Shown here piece by piece: positions 43,964 through 52,143 of a stretch of 64,000 nt of DNA (position 1 is its first letter; each line of letters starts with the position of its first letter). The notes beneath the pieces were generated by a model, which was given only the letters and a program-made list of their open reading frames with translations, was not told the DNA's origin and searched no databases. The stretch spans positions 62,001 to 126,000 of the forward strand of contig CABTOK010000009.1 in NCBI GenBank assembly GCA_902486425.1. The letters run 5' to 3'. Source of the stretch: UBA11475 sp902486425. GTDB lineage: Bacteria > Bacillota > Clostridia > Christensenellales > Borkfalkiaceae. Both the position numbers and the translations under genes were made by a program.

Positions 43964-44073
43964 GGACAGCGGTTATCAGACCTGTTCCGCCGAAAGTTTA
44001 CCAAATAAATTTATCGCGCGACAGTTATAATAGTTATAAAAAGCTCATAATCCTTTAATCAGATAATCAAAAT

Positions 44074-44108
44074 AAAAAAGTTCCGGAGTAATTCGGGGCT
44101 TTTTTATT
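44074..44108 (+). terminator. Terminator of the sigma/anti-sigma operon
   Basis: AAAAAAG..CCG...CGG..CTTTTTT hairpin with T run. The next 175 nt are AT-rich up to the second ECF promoter. Confidence 0.65.
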
Positions 44109-44283
44109 TCCCGATATGTTTTTTATTTATAGCCTATAGTTTATATTTTTATTTTTAAAAGAAAGAGAAAGGCTTTTAATTTTTTATTACATTGTCTGAT
44201 TTATGTCAGGGTTGACCTGACGAGAGATAAAACCGAGCGATCGGAACGAATTAAAAAATATTTTAAAATTTTTTTATTTTTGT

Positions 44284-44312
44284 TGCAACAAAACTCGCCT
44301 TACATGCGTTTA
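44284..44312 (+). promoter_or_regulatory. Predicted ECF-sigma promoter of the lipoprotein gene
   Basis: TGCAAC, 17-nt spacer, CGTTTA, identical in boxes and spacing to the promoter of the sigma operon. No sigma-A-type promoter is seen in this gap. Leader of about 85 nt before the ATG. Confidence 0.85.
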
Positions 44313-44403
44313 ACGAGTGTAAATAAAATGAAGCGACAGCCCAGGAGCTTTTAAGACAAAAAAGTTCCGCAATACATATCAAGTTGCTTCGGGAGGATAT
44401 ATT

Positions 44404-45933
44404 ATGAAATTGAAAAGTAAGATTATCGCATTATCGCTTTCTGCAGTAATGGCGGCATCGGCGTTTGCTTTTACGGCATGTAAAGGAAATAAGGACGATG
44501 ACAAAACAGCATACGTCAGTCTCGATATAAACCCTGAGGTAGAACTCGTCGTCGATAAAAACAATAACGTAGTAAGCGTCAGAGGCGAAAACGAAGACGG
44601 GCAGGTTCTTTTATACGAAGAAGCCGGAATAAAGGGCGAAAGCGTTGATAAAGCAGTCGAAAAGATTACCGAACTCGCTATAAAATACGGATATCTCGAC
44701 GAAAACAACAAAGTTGTCGACGCCATAGTAACTTCCGGTAACGAGAAGTTTGAAAAAGAAGTTTTAGGAAAAGTCGAATCGTCCGTAACCGTGACCGGTG
44801 AGAACTTCGGCTTAAACGTTAAAACCGATCTCGAAGGCGCGTATTCTCTTTTAAGAAAATATGAAGAAGTAAAAGCCGAAAACCCCGATAATAAAGACAT
44901 TCAGAAGATGAGCGTAGCAAAGTTCAAACTTGCGCTTTCCGTTTCCGAAACGGGAGATATCACCTTTGAAGCCGCTGTTAAGATGAACGAAAAGGAACTT
45001 ATAAAAACGCTTACCGTTTCTACTAAAGAAGTACAGGAATTTGCAACGAAAACTTATAACGAAGCAAAGACCAAAGCTTTCGCAGCGTACGATAAAGTTA
45101 CCGAACTTGCCGCTTACGGCGTTTACACCGAATACGGCATTCAGAAAACGATAAAGACGTTAGATCCTTTGTATGCGTATAACGCGAGTATGTTCCAACT
45201 CTACGCTTCCGCTTCCAAGAGCGTTGAAGCGATAGCTAAAGTTGCGGACTTATATACCGACGCATGCGCTCAGCCTCTTACGGAAGAACAGATAGCTAAA
45301 GTTGTCGCAATATTGGGACTTGAAAATTCCGATCCCATCAAAAATAGCGACGGTACCGTTACTATAGACAGTATCGAAGCGTACGCAGACAAAGTATTCA
45401 AGAACAGCGAAGCCGGTCAGGAACTCGAAGCTAAGAAAGCGGCGTTGACCAAAGCTCTGAACGATTACGAATCGGCTATAAAAGCTCAGGTCGAAAAACT
45501 CAAAGAAGAATATAAACCGCAGATAGAAGCCGCCGTATGTGCGATAAACGATATGGTTACCGTTATCGAAGCTTCACTCCCCGAAAGCGTAAAAACCATG
45601 CTTGACAATTCGATAAACGAACTGAAAGAAACGGTAGAAGACCTTAAGGCAATGACCGAAGACGGAACCGTAACGGTGGAAGAACTTTACGGATACTCCG
45701 ATAAGCTTCAGAAAAAGGCAGACAAATATCTTACCGCATTAAAAGGGTCTTTAACCGAAGACGAACTTAAAGAAATCGAAACCAGAAAAGAAAAAGTTAT
45801 AAGCAAAATGACTTCGGCTAAAACCGAACTCAATAACGCTTTGACAAAGGCAGAGACGGAAGCCAGAGCGTATCTCGAATCGTTAAAGAATACACGTATC
45901 GAAATAAAAGGCGAAATAACCGTCAATAACTAA
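44404..45933 (+). CDS. Lipoprotein with RsgI-like sensor domain and helical stalk
   Basis: 509 residues. The signal peptide ends FTAC with lipidated Cys at residue 26. Immediately after comes AYVSLDINPEVELVVDKNNN (Asn43-Pro44), the same RsgI-like domain as in the membrane anti-sigma factor upstream, here better conserved. Both proteins continue with a segment of the type AVEKITELAIKYGYLD. The C-terminal 250 residues are long charged helices (ALNDYESAIKAQVEKLKEEY), probably coiled coil. There is no transmembrane anti-sigma part, so it cannot act as one. It is expected to be a target of the ECF sigma factor; a decoy, co-sensor or peptidoglycan-binding effector are possible roles. A GGGAGGA site precedes the ATG. 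Confidence 0.85.
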   Translation: MKLKSKIIALSLSAVMAASAFAFTACKGNKDDDKTAYVSLDINPEVELVVDKNNNVVSVRGENEDGQVLLYEEAGIKGESVDKAVEKITELAIKYGYLDENNKVVDAIVTSGNEKFEKEVLGKVESSVTVTGENFGLNVKTDLEGAYSLLRKYEEVKAENPDNKDIQKMSVAKFKLALSVSETGDITFEAAVKMNEKELIKTLTVSTKEVQEFATKTYNEAKTKAFAAYDKVTELAAYGVYTEYGIQKTIKTLDPLYAYNASMFQLYASASKSVEAIAKVADLYTDACAQPLTEEQIAKVVAILGLENSDPIKNSDGTVTIDSIEAYADKVFKNSEAGQELEAKKAALTKALNDYESAIKAQVEKLKEEYKPQIEAAVCAINDMVTVIEASLPESVKTMLDNSINELKETVEDLKAMTEDGTVTVEELYGYSDKLQKKADKYLTALKGSLTEDELKEIETRKEKVISKMTSAKTELNNALTKAETEARAYLESLKNTRIEIKGEITVNN

Positions 45934-46015
45934 GCTCATAATTCTCCATATACTCTTACTCCCATAAGTAAGAAAATCCCTTAACTTAAGTCGGTTAACC
46001 CCGACAAATCCCCTC

Positions 46016-46045
46016 AAAAGGACCGCTGTAAAAAGCGGTCCTTTC
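46016..46045 (+). terminator. Terminator of the RsgI-like lipoprotein gene
   Basis: AAAAGGACCGCT and AGCGGTCCTTT hairpin. Two smaller hairpins (CTTACT/AGTAAG and GTCGG/CCGAC) precede it. Confidence 0.85.
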
Positions 46046-46114
46046 CCTTGTAAACGGGGAATGCTTTGCAAGGATATGCTCCTTAACGTTATTTTTATCA
46101 AAAAGCTCAACGGA

Positions 46115-46143
46115 TTGACAAATCAAAGTCTGTAAAGTATAAT
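46115..46143 (+). promoter_or_regulatory. Promoter of the rhodanese-TtcA gene
   Basis: TTGACA, 17-nt spacer, TATAAT, about 70 nt before the ATG. Confidence 0.85.
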
Positions 46144-46215
46144 ATTCCGGTAAAGTATCCGCGGCGGTATTTGTAAGCTATAATAAATTTTATTCCGCCC
46201 GCAAAAAAGAGAAAA

Positions 46216-47343
46216 ATGGAAATCACTGCCGAAAATTTTTATAAAAAAATGGGCGAATTTGCCGTGTACGACATAAGGAGCGATTCCGAAAGGGAATACG
46301 GATTTATTCCGAACAGCGTAAAAGTTTCGTCCGAAGAGTTTTTATCCGATCCTGCAAAGTTTATCTTAAGTAAGGACAAAAATATTCTCGTCTATTGTGC
46401 AAGAGGTGTATTCAGCGTCGACCTTGCCGAAGATCTTTGCAATATGGGTTACAAGGCGTACAGCTTAAAGGGCGGTTATCCCGCATGGCTCGTTTACGAT
46501 ATAAAATCCCGTAAAAACGAAGAAGTAAGAGAATCCGTAGAAAAAAGTCTGCAAAAAAAGTTCAGAAAGGAACTCACTTCAAAATTTTTACGCGCAATAA
46601 GAGAGTACGAACTTATAAAGGACGGCGACAAAATAGCCGTATGTATTTCCGGCGGAAAAGATTCGATGTTGATGGCGAAACTTTTTCAGGAAATTTCACG
46701 CTATAAAAAGATAAATTTCGAAGTAAAATTTTTGGTAATGGATCCGGGTTACAATGCCGCGAACCGCAAAATTATCGAAGACAACGCCGGAATGCTCGGT
46801 ATTCCCGTTAATATTTTCGAGTCGGATATCTTCGAATCGGTCTACACTGTCGAAAAGTCCCCGTGCTATCTCTGCGCGAGAATGAGAAGGGGCTACCTTT
46901 ATAACTTTGCAAAAAATCTCGGGTGCAACAAAATCGCGTTAGGTCATCATTACGACGACGTTATCGAAACGATTCTGATGGGAATGCTTTACGGAGCTCA
47001 GATACAGACCATGATGCCAAAGTTAAAAAGCACCAACTTTGAAGGAATGGAACTTATCCGCCCGATGTATTTTATAAGGGAAGACGATATAAAAGCCTGG
47101 AGAGATTACAACAACTTACATTTTATACAATGCGCCTGTAAGTTCACCGATACATGCACGACCTGCAACAACGGGCAGAACCATTCTAAAAGACAGGAAG
47201 TAAAGGAACTTATAAGAACGCTTAAAAAGACGAACCCGGAAGTCGAACAGTGTATATTCAAAAGCGTCGAAAATGTAAATTTAGATACTGTCGTCGCTTA
47301 TAAAGTCAAAGGGAAGAGGAGTTCTTTTCTGGATAACTATTAA
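46216..47343 (+). CDS. Rhodanese-TtcA-like fusion (tRNA thiolation)
   Basis: 375 residues. Residues about 1-98 are a rhodanese domain with YDIRSDSEREYGFIPNSV and the persulfide-forming Cys in VYCARGVFSVD. From about residue 130 follows a PP-loop ATPase: AVCISGGKDSMLMAKLF, CYLCARMRRGYLYNFA with the CxxC pair, LGHHYDDVIETILMG, and a further Cys-rich segment (CACKFTDTCTTC). The second half resembles TtcA, which makes 2-thiocytidine in tRNA with an iron-sulfur cluster. A sulfur-carrier domain fused to the thiolase would supply sulfur directly. The exact tRNA target is not proven. Monocistronic; the ribosome-binding site is weak (AGAG). Confidence 0.88.
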   Translation: MEITAENFYKKMGEFAVYDIRSDSEREYGFIPNSVKVSSEEFLSDPAKFILSKDKNILVYCARGVFSVDLAEDLCNMGYKAYSLKGGYPAWLVYDIKSRKNEEVRESVEKSLQKKFRKELTSKFLRAIREYELIKDGDKIAVCISGGKDSMLMAKLFQEISRYKKINFEVKFLVMDPGYNAANRKIIEDNAGMLGIPVNIFESDIFESVYTVEKSPCYLCARMRRGYLYNFAKNLGCNKIALGHHYDDVIETILMGMLYGAQIQTMMPKLKSTNFEGMELIRPMYFIREDDIKAWRDYNNLHFIQCACKFTDTCTTCNNGQNHSKRQEVKELIRTLKKTNPEVEQCIFKSVENVNLDTVVAYKVKGKRSSFLDNY

Positions 47344-47415
47344 GCTTTATTTCAGGAAAACCGTTTATATAATATTACCTAATCAATATTGTTTTTTCGC
47401 GATTTGTTATTTTAT

Positions 47416-47445
47416 TTGACAAAATATTATAGTTAATAGTAAAAT
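47416..47445 (+). promoter_or_regulatory. Promoter of the small beta-helix lipoprotein gene
   Basis: TTGACA, 18-nt spacer, TAAAAT; leader of about 105 nt. Confidence 0.75.
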
Positions 47446-47467
47446 AGAGATAATAAATATTACTTGT

Positions 47468-47500
47468 CGGTAAGTCTCGGCAAACGTTTGTCGCAGACCG
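47468..47500 (+). other. Leader hairpin
   Basis: In the leader, GGCAAAC is followed directly by its complement GTTTGTC, flanked by outer pairs (CGG/CCG, GTCT/AGAC). This forms a compact 33-nt stem. It resembled a GEMM riboswitch at first sight but lacks the conserved core. Role unknown. Confidence 0.4.
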
Positions 47501-47558
47501 AAGATGAGTCCGTAAAATTTTATTCTCTTCCGACGAAGGGAAAAAGGAGATAAAAACA

Positions 47559-48305
47559 ATGAACAAAAAAGCAGTAATAAAATGCTTTGCGGCTATGCTT
47601 GCAACGGTTTGTTTCGCAGCGATGCTTTGCGTGTTTGCCGGCTGTACGGTTATGCCCTCACCGAATGAAAATCAGGTTGCTCTCGTAGGCAAAACTTATT
47701 ACGAAGATTTAGGCGAAGCGATTTCCGCGGCAAAGAGCGGCGAAACCGTTACTCTCTTCAAGGACGTGGATTTGTCGGATACGCTCGTTATCGAAAACAA
47801 AAAGCTTCTGCTCGACTTAAACGGTAAAACCATTTATAATACCAAAGATATCTGGTGCGCTAAAAATGAAAATTCGTGGAGTCTTATTTCGGTAAGAGGA
47901 ACTGCCGACGTTACGATCATCGGAAACGGAAAAATGCTCGCGAAAGAAAACGACATTTATGCCGTAGACGTTTTTGATAAGACGGCGAAACTCACAGTCG
48001 AAAGCGGCGAATTAGTCGGTAACATCCACGCGGTATACGTTGTCGAAGGCGAAGCGGTGATAAAAGGCGGTACTTACAGCGTTCAGCAGATTTACAGCGA
48101 AACGTTGCCGTATGAGTTTACTCTTAATCTTTACGACGCAAGCCGTAAGGAAGGCGTCGCTAAAATGACCGTATACGGCGGAACGTTTTATAAATTCAAC
48201 CCCGGAGACAACCACGCCGAAGGCGCAGACACGAACTTTTTGGCAAGCGGTTACGAATCCGTTTTAAGCGGAGATTATTATACCGTAGTCAAATCCGCCG
48301 AATAA
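47559..48305 (+). CDS. Small lipoprotein with beta-helix-like repeats
   Basis: 248 residues. The signal peptide ends FAGC with Cys at residue 29. The exported part begins YYEDLGEAISAAKSGETVTL, a start common in pectate-lyase-fold surface proteins of gut Bacillota, and continues with short hydrophobic strands (LVIENKKLLLDLNGKTI, VTIIGNGKMLA, AVIKGGTYSV, MTVYGGTFY). No enzyme motif is evident. An AAGGAGA site precedes the ATG. Independent promoter and terminator. Confidence 0.85.
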   Translation: MNKKAVIKCFAAMLATVCFAAMLCVFAGCTVMPSPNENQVALVGKTYYEDLGEAISAAKSGETVTLFKDVDLSDTLVIENKKLLLDLNGKTIYNTKDIWCAKNENSWSLISVRGTADVTIIGNGKMLAKENDIYAVDVFDKTAKLTVESGELVGNIHAVYVVEGEAVIKGGTYSVQQIYSETLPYEFTLNLYDASRKEGVAKMTVYGGTFYKFNPGDNHAEGADTNFLASGYESVLSGDYYTVVKSAE

Positions 48306-48319
48306 TTTAATAAGCAATT

Positions 48320-48350
48320 AAAAAGCGGAAGCCGGATGCTTCCGCTTTTT
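48320..48350. terminator. Bidirectional terminator
   Basis: AAAAAGCGGAAGC and GCTTCCGCTTTTT, between the convergent lipoprotein and MmcQ genes. Confidence 0.92.
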
Positions 48351-48417
48351 GATTGTAGTTAAAATCGTTTCGGTACGGTTGCGACGATACCGTTATCATC
48401 CAAAGCCGTCCGTTATT

Positions 48418-48771
48418 TTACTTTTTACGGCTTTTCGGTTCTTTTACGTTAGTAAGATCGTAACTTACCGAAACCAAAGAATAAATTTCGTCGTCGGTCA
48501 TCGAACCGTCCGCTATTATGCTTACCCAATGTTCTTTGTTCATATGATACGCCGGTACGACGGAAGAATAAGTTTCTTTAATCATATGCGAAAACGTCGG
48601 TTCGAGTTTAACGTTTATCCATACGTTATTCTGTCGTTCGAATATAAGAGCATAGCTCTTTTTGTTCTGCGTATGCCTTAAAACCGCCCATTCGGCGTCA
48701 CCGAAAGGATAGTCTAAGTATACGCCGCTGAAATTTAAAAGTTTTTTGATTACTTCTTCTTTTGTTTTCAT
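48418..48771 (-). CDS. MmcQ/YjbR family protein
   Basis: 117 residues. GVYLDYPFGDAEWAVLRHT, YALIFE, VNVKLEP-like (INVKLEPTFSHMI) and VVPAYHMNKEHWVSI are the signature segments of the MmcQ/YjbR (CyaY-like fold) family. These are small cytosolic proteins with proposed DNA-binding ability and unproven function. It follows mntP by 39 nt on the same strand and is probably co-transcribed with it. GGGAGG lies 13 nt upstream of the ATG. Confidence 0.93.
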   Translation of the reverse strand: MKTKEEVIKKLLNFSGVYLDYPFGDAEWAVLRHTQNKKSYALIFERQNNVWINVKLEPTFSHMIKETYSSVVPAYHMNKEHWVSIIADGSMTDDEIYSLVSVSYDLTNVKEPKSRKK

Positions 48772-48810
48772 AATAGTACTGCACGCCTCCCGCCGGAAAA
48801 TAATTAAAAG

Positions 48811-49422
48811 TTAAAAGAAAATTCCTTTGACGAAGATTTCGATGCCGATGGCGATAAGTATCGCGCCGCCGACGATTTCCGCCTTGCCTGAAAATCTCGT
48901 TCCGAACTTTTTACCGATAAATACGCCCGCATAGCATATAATAAACGTTACGACGGCGATTATTGCGGAAGTAAGAATTGCCGAAAATACCTCATATTCC
49001 GCTATAGTGAAGCCTACCGAAAGCGCGTCGATTGAAGTAGCTATCCCTTGCAGAATAAGTTGCCCCCAGCCGGTTTTTACTTCGGCTTCTTTTTCTTCGT
49101 AAGGTTCGCCCGATTTTTCCTTATTTGTTTTTATGATGCTTTCGATTATCATCTTTCCGCCGATGAACAACAAAAGTATAAGCGAAATCCACGGAATGAA
49201 TTTGTTGAGAACGTTAAAAATGTCCGCAAGCGTTTTTACAAAAAAATAGCCGATAAGCGGCATCGCGAACTGAAACAGCGCAAACGTTCCCGCTATTTTA
49301 CATGTTTCGCGTTTATTCATGAGAGGATTTTCGAGTCCGTTTGCGACCGAGACCGAAAATGCGTCCATCGCGAGACCTGTTCCGAGCAGTATCCCGTTAA
49401 AAACAAGCAAAAAATAATTCAT
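48811..49422 (-). CDS. mntP: Manganese efflux pump MntP
   Basis: 203 residues, six membrane helices. The two half-repeats carry the conserved Asp motifs LAMDAFSVSVANGL and ATSIDALSVGF used for Mn2+ transport. The central cytosolic loop (KTNKEKSGEPYEEKEAEV) is charged. A consensus promoter lies 60 nt upstream, but no yybP-ykoY manganese riboswitch is seen in the short leader, so regulation differs from many relatives. The SD is weak (GGTG). Confidence 0.93.
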   Translation of the reverse strand: MNYFLLVFNGILLGTGLAMDAFSVSVANGLENPLMNKRETCKIAGTFALFQFAMPLIGYFFVKTLADIFNVLNKFIPWISLILLLFIGGKMIIESIIKTNKEKSGEPYEEKEAEVKTGWGQLILQGIATSIDALSVGFTIAEYEVFSAILTSAIIAVVTFIICYAGVFIGKKFGTRFSGKAEIVGGAILIAIGIEIFVKGIFF

Positions 49423-49484
49423 AATTCACCGCGTCTTTTACTACAAATTACGCTTCCGCCCGCAAAAGCTGCAATAGGATTTTA

Positions 49485-49513
49485 ATTCTACCATACGGAA
49501 GACGATTTGTCAA
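49485..49513 (-). promoter_or_regulatory. mntP promoter
   Basis: TTGACA, 17-nt spacer, TAGAAT on the minus strand. Confidence 0.82.
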
Positions 49514-49591
49514 TCTTATCGGTAAAAACGTGCGTTTTACCAATAGTTTCCATTAACAAAACATAAAAAGCGAACAAAATTCAATCATTAC

Positions 49592-49620
49592 TTGTCCGTA
49601 AGGTTTTTGTCTGCTATAAT
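49592..49620 (+). promoter_or_regulatory. Promoter giving a leaderless mRNA
   Basis: TTGTCC, 17-nt spacer, TATAAT with TGC extension. Only TATAATT separates the -10 from the ATG, so the expected start falls on or next to the A of ATG. Confidence 0.78.
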
Positions 49621-49627
49621 TATAATT

Positions 49628-50065
49628 ATGGAAAGGAAGCTTAACATAGAACTCATTCCCGACGGAAGCTGGGGGTACAATTTAAGAAGCGTTCTGCCCA
49701 AAAATCTTTGGGATATTGTGAGAAAGGACGCCGTAAAAGAAGCAAACGGCAAGTGCATGATCTGCGGAACTCCGTCAAAGCGGCTCGAAGCGCATGAAAG
49801 GTGGAGTTTCGATACAAAAACTTCGGTACAGAAGCTCGTCGGCGTTATAGCCGTATGTCCGATGTGTCACAAAGCCATACATATGGAACGCAGTCATTTG
49901 TTCGAAAACGCCGAAGCCGTCGAAGACTGGTATATGAAGGTGAACGGCTGTTCTTATGCGGATATGCGTAAAGATATGGGAGAAGCCAACAAGCTCCAAA
50001 AGGAAAGGAATAAAGTTCCCGAGTGGTTTCTCGATTTAAGTTACCTTAAAAAGTTTTGCAAATAA
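49628..50065 (+). CDS. HNH-like zinc-finger protein
   Basis: 145 residues. CMICGTPSKRLEAHERW and VCPMCHKAIHMERSH give two CxxC pairs and the His spacing of an HNH-type nuclease or structural zinc fold. The N-terminal PDGSWGYNLRSVLPKNLWD is typical of a small uncharacterised Bacillota family. The ATG has no Shine-Dalgarno and is 7 nt from a -10 box, so the mRNA is predicted to be leaderless; a start 12 codons upstream would lie within the promoter. Nuclease activity is a family-based guess. Confidence 0.85.
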   Translation: MERKLNIELIPDGSWGYNLRSVLPKNLWDIVRKDAVKEANGKCMICGTPSKRLEAHERWSFDTKTSVQKLVGVIAVCPMCHKAIHMERSHLFENAEAVEDWYMKVNGCSYADMRKDMGEANKLQKERNKVPEWFLDLSYLKKFCK

Positions 50066-50122
50066 TTTCATCTTTACCGCATCGCTCGGGTATAAAAAAC
50101 GAATCAATAGATAAATACTTGT

Positions 50123-50160
50123 AATCCGAATTTTTGTTTGTTTCAGAAATTCGGATTTTT
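50123..50160 (+). terminator. Intrinsic terminator
   Basis: AATCCGAATTT and AAATTCGGATT stem, then T's, following the HNH-like gene. Confidence 0.85.
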
Positions 50161-50225
50161 TGATAATAACTTTGTGTCTTTTATTTGGCTAAATAAGCGT
50201 ACAAGTAAAAACGGGCTTTATTTTT

Positions 50226-50254
50226 TTGACATATTTCTTATTTGTGTGTTATTC
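50226..50254 (+). promoter_or_regulatory. Na/Pi cotransporter promoter
   Basis: TTGACA, 17-nt spacer, TTATTC. Confidence 0.6.
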
Positions 50255-50283
50255 TTTTTTTGTAATAAAACGAGTAAACAGAG

Positions 50284-50323
50284 CTCCGTGACGGAAGGTA
50301 GTTACCGTCGGGACCGGGCGGAG
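50284..50323 (+). other. Leader stem-loop before the Na/Pi cotransporter gene
   Basis: CTCCG pairs with CGGAG, and inside it GACGG pairs with CCGTC. The structure ends just before the AGGGA ribosome-binding site, a position where it could influence translation. No known riboswitch class is recognised. Confidence 0.45.
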
Positions 50324-50334
50324 ACAGGGAAATT

Positions 50335-51957
50335 ATGGAATACGTTTATAAAATTTTTGCTTTTGTAGCGGGACTCGGCGCCTTTCTTATCGGCGTCAAC
50401 CTTTTGTCGGAAAACATTCGTAAGCTTGCCAACGACAAGATCAGACTTTTATTCGGTAAGACTTCTAAAAGTAAAGTCGTATCATGCGGAATAGGCGCGC
50501 TCGTTACCGCGGCGGTGCAAAGCTCTTCGCTTATAACCGTCATGGTTGTAGGCTTCGTGAATTCCGGGATGATGAGCCTTTATCAGGCGACGGCTATTAT
50601 TATGGGGGCGAATATCGGTACCACGGTTACGGCGCAAATAGCCGCTCTCGAAGCTTTCAGTTTTTCAAAAATAGCTATGGCTCTCGCCGGAATAGGCGTT
50701 TTTACAACGTTATTCGCAAAAAAAGAAACCACAAAATCTATAGGAAACGTGCTTTCGGGCCTCGGACTTATCTTTTTGGGACTTGAAACTATGGTTTCGT
50801 CCATGGCGTTTATCAGCCAGAGCGACAAGGTGAAGGACGTCCTTGCGGCGATTAAAAATCCCTTCCTGCTTTTCGCTGTCGGCGCGCTTTTAACCGCCGT
50901 TATACAAAACAGCGCGGCTATGGCGACCATACTTATTTCGATGGTAACAGCCGGCGTAACGGTAGGGGCGGGCGGTAACTCCGTACTCTTCGTAATACTC
51001 GGAACCAACGTCGGGACGTGCGTTACTGCGCTTATTTCGTCCATAGGTACCAACGCGAACGCAAAACGAGCGAGTCTTATTCACATGATGTTCAACGTGT
51101 TCGGCTCGCTGTTGTTCTTTATTATTCTGCTTATCTGGAAGGATTTTACGGCGGGTTTCTGGTCGAAGCTTTTTACCGCGCCGGCAACGCAGATAGCGAT
51201 GTTCCATACTCTCTTTAACGTCATCTGTACGATAATATTTTTACCGCTTACGAAATTCTTCGTTGTGATTTCGGAAAAACTTATCAAATCCGATAAAGAA
51301 GTCAAGAGGGAAACTTATCTCGATCAGCGTTTTATAGACGCCCCCGCGATAGCTATTTCCGCCGCGTATAAAGAAGTAGGCGTTATGATAGATATTTCCG
51401 TCGCCGCGCTCGAAAACGCTCTTACCGGCTTTAACGAAAAGACTGAAAAATATACCGAATCTGTAAATTCCGATTCCGACGAGATAACGTCGATTTCGGA
51501 AAATATAACCGAATATCTTATAAAAGTTTCGGCAGGAACGACCAACGTTTCGGAAGAAAGCAAAATAAACGCCCTGTATTCCAACTTAAGCGACGTTTGC
51601 CGTATTTCCGAACTTGCCAAAAACATAACGAAGTACACCGCCCACGCAGTAAACGACGGGCTTTCGTTCTCGGATAAGGTAAAACAGGAAATAGGCGTTA
51701 TGTTCGGCGAACTTAAAAGCATAGCGGAACTTTCGAAACAGATGCTTTTGTCGGGTAATGCGGAAACGCTTAAAAAGGTCGAAGAAACCGAAGACGGCAT
51801 AGACAAACTCAGAACGAAGCTCATAAAAGAACATATCGAAAGGCTTAATAACGGCGAATGTAAGCCCGATTCGAGCAGTGTGTTCATAAACTTAGTCAGC
51901 AATCTCGAAAGAGCCGGCGACCACTACGATTACGTCGCTCATTCGGTAAAAGCTTAA
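50335..51957 (+). CDS. Na+/phosphate cotransporter with PhoU-like domain
   Basis: 540 residues. The N-terminal 320 form a NptA/SLC34-type membrane domain with two inverted repeats: TAAVQSSSLITVMVVGFV (the QSSS motif) and TAVIQNSAAMATILISMV, plus GANIGTTVTAQIAAL and GTNVGTCVTALISSI. The C-terminal 200 are a PhoU-like helical domain (RTKLIKEHIERLNNGECKPD). Phosphate import driven by Na+ is the family role; this fits the Na+-type V-ATPase of this genome. AGGGA precedes the ATG. Confidence 0.93.
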   Translation: MEYVYKIFAFVAGLGAFLIGVNLLSENIRKLANDKIRLLFGKTSKSKVVSCGIGALVTAAVQSSSLITVMVVGFVNSGMMSLYQATAIIMGANIGTTVTAQIAALEAFSFSKIAMALAGIGVFTTLFAKKETTKSIGNVLSGLGLIFLGLETMVSSMAFISQSDKVKDVLAAIKNPFLLFAVGALLTAVIQNSAAMATILISMVTAGVTVGAGGNSVLFVILGTNVGTCVTALISSIGTNANAKRASLIHMMFNVFGSLLFFIILLIWKDFTAGFWSKLFTAPATQIAMFHTLFNVICTIIFLPLTKFFVVISEKLIKSDKEVKRETYLDQRFIDAPAIAISAAYKEVGVMIDISVAALENALTGFNEKTEKYTESVNSDSDEITSISENITEYLIKVSAGTTNVSEESKINALYSNLSDVCRISELAKNITKYTAHAVNDGLSFSDKVKQEIGVMFGELKSIAELSKQMLLSGNAETLKKVEETEDGIDKLRTKLIKEHIERLNNGECKPDSSSVFINLVSNLERAGDHYDYVAHSVKA

Positions 51958-52007
51958 ACTTATGTGCGGAAAAACAAAATATTATTGCAGGCGAAAGCTT
52001 AGCCATG

Positions 52008-52036
52008 CGGAACGGGAATATTCGTTCCGTTTTTTA
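52008..52036 (+). terminator. Intrinsic terminator
   Basis: CGGAACG and CGTTCCG stem with T run, after the cotransporter gene. Confidence 0.85.
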
Positions 52037-52090
52037 TTAAAAAATTATCGTATAAAATGCGGTTTTTAGCGGTTAATCGTATTTTTACGC

Positions 52091-52119
52091 TTGTTTTTAT
52101 GGCTTTTACGGGTTATAAT
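52091..52119 (+). promoter_or_regulatory. Promoter of the metallopeptidase gene
   Basis: TTGTTT, 17-nt spacer, TATAAT; about 24 nt before the ATG. Confidence 0.65.
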
Positions 52120-52143
52120 TTATAAAAAAGAGCCGGGGCAAAA

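Noticed and set aside
47452..47558. c-di-GMP (GEMM) riboswitch in the lipoprotein leader
   Set aside because: GGCAAAC is present, but the required GACGCAAAG-type tetraloop-receptor region is not; the segment folds as a simple hairpin.
49423..49480. yybP-ykoY manganese riboswitch before mntP
   Set aside because: The leader is only about 55 nt and lacks the conserved aptamer loops.
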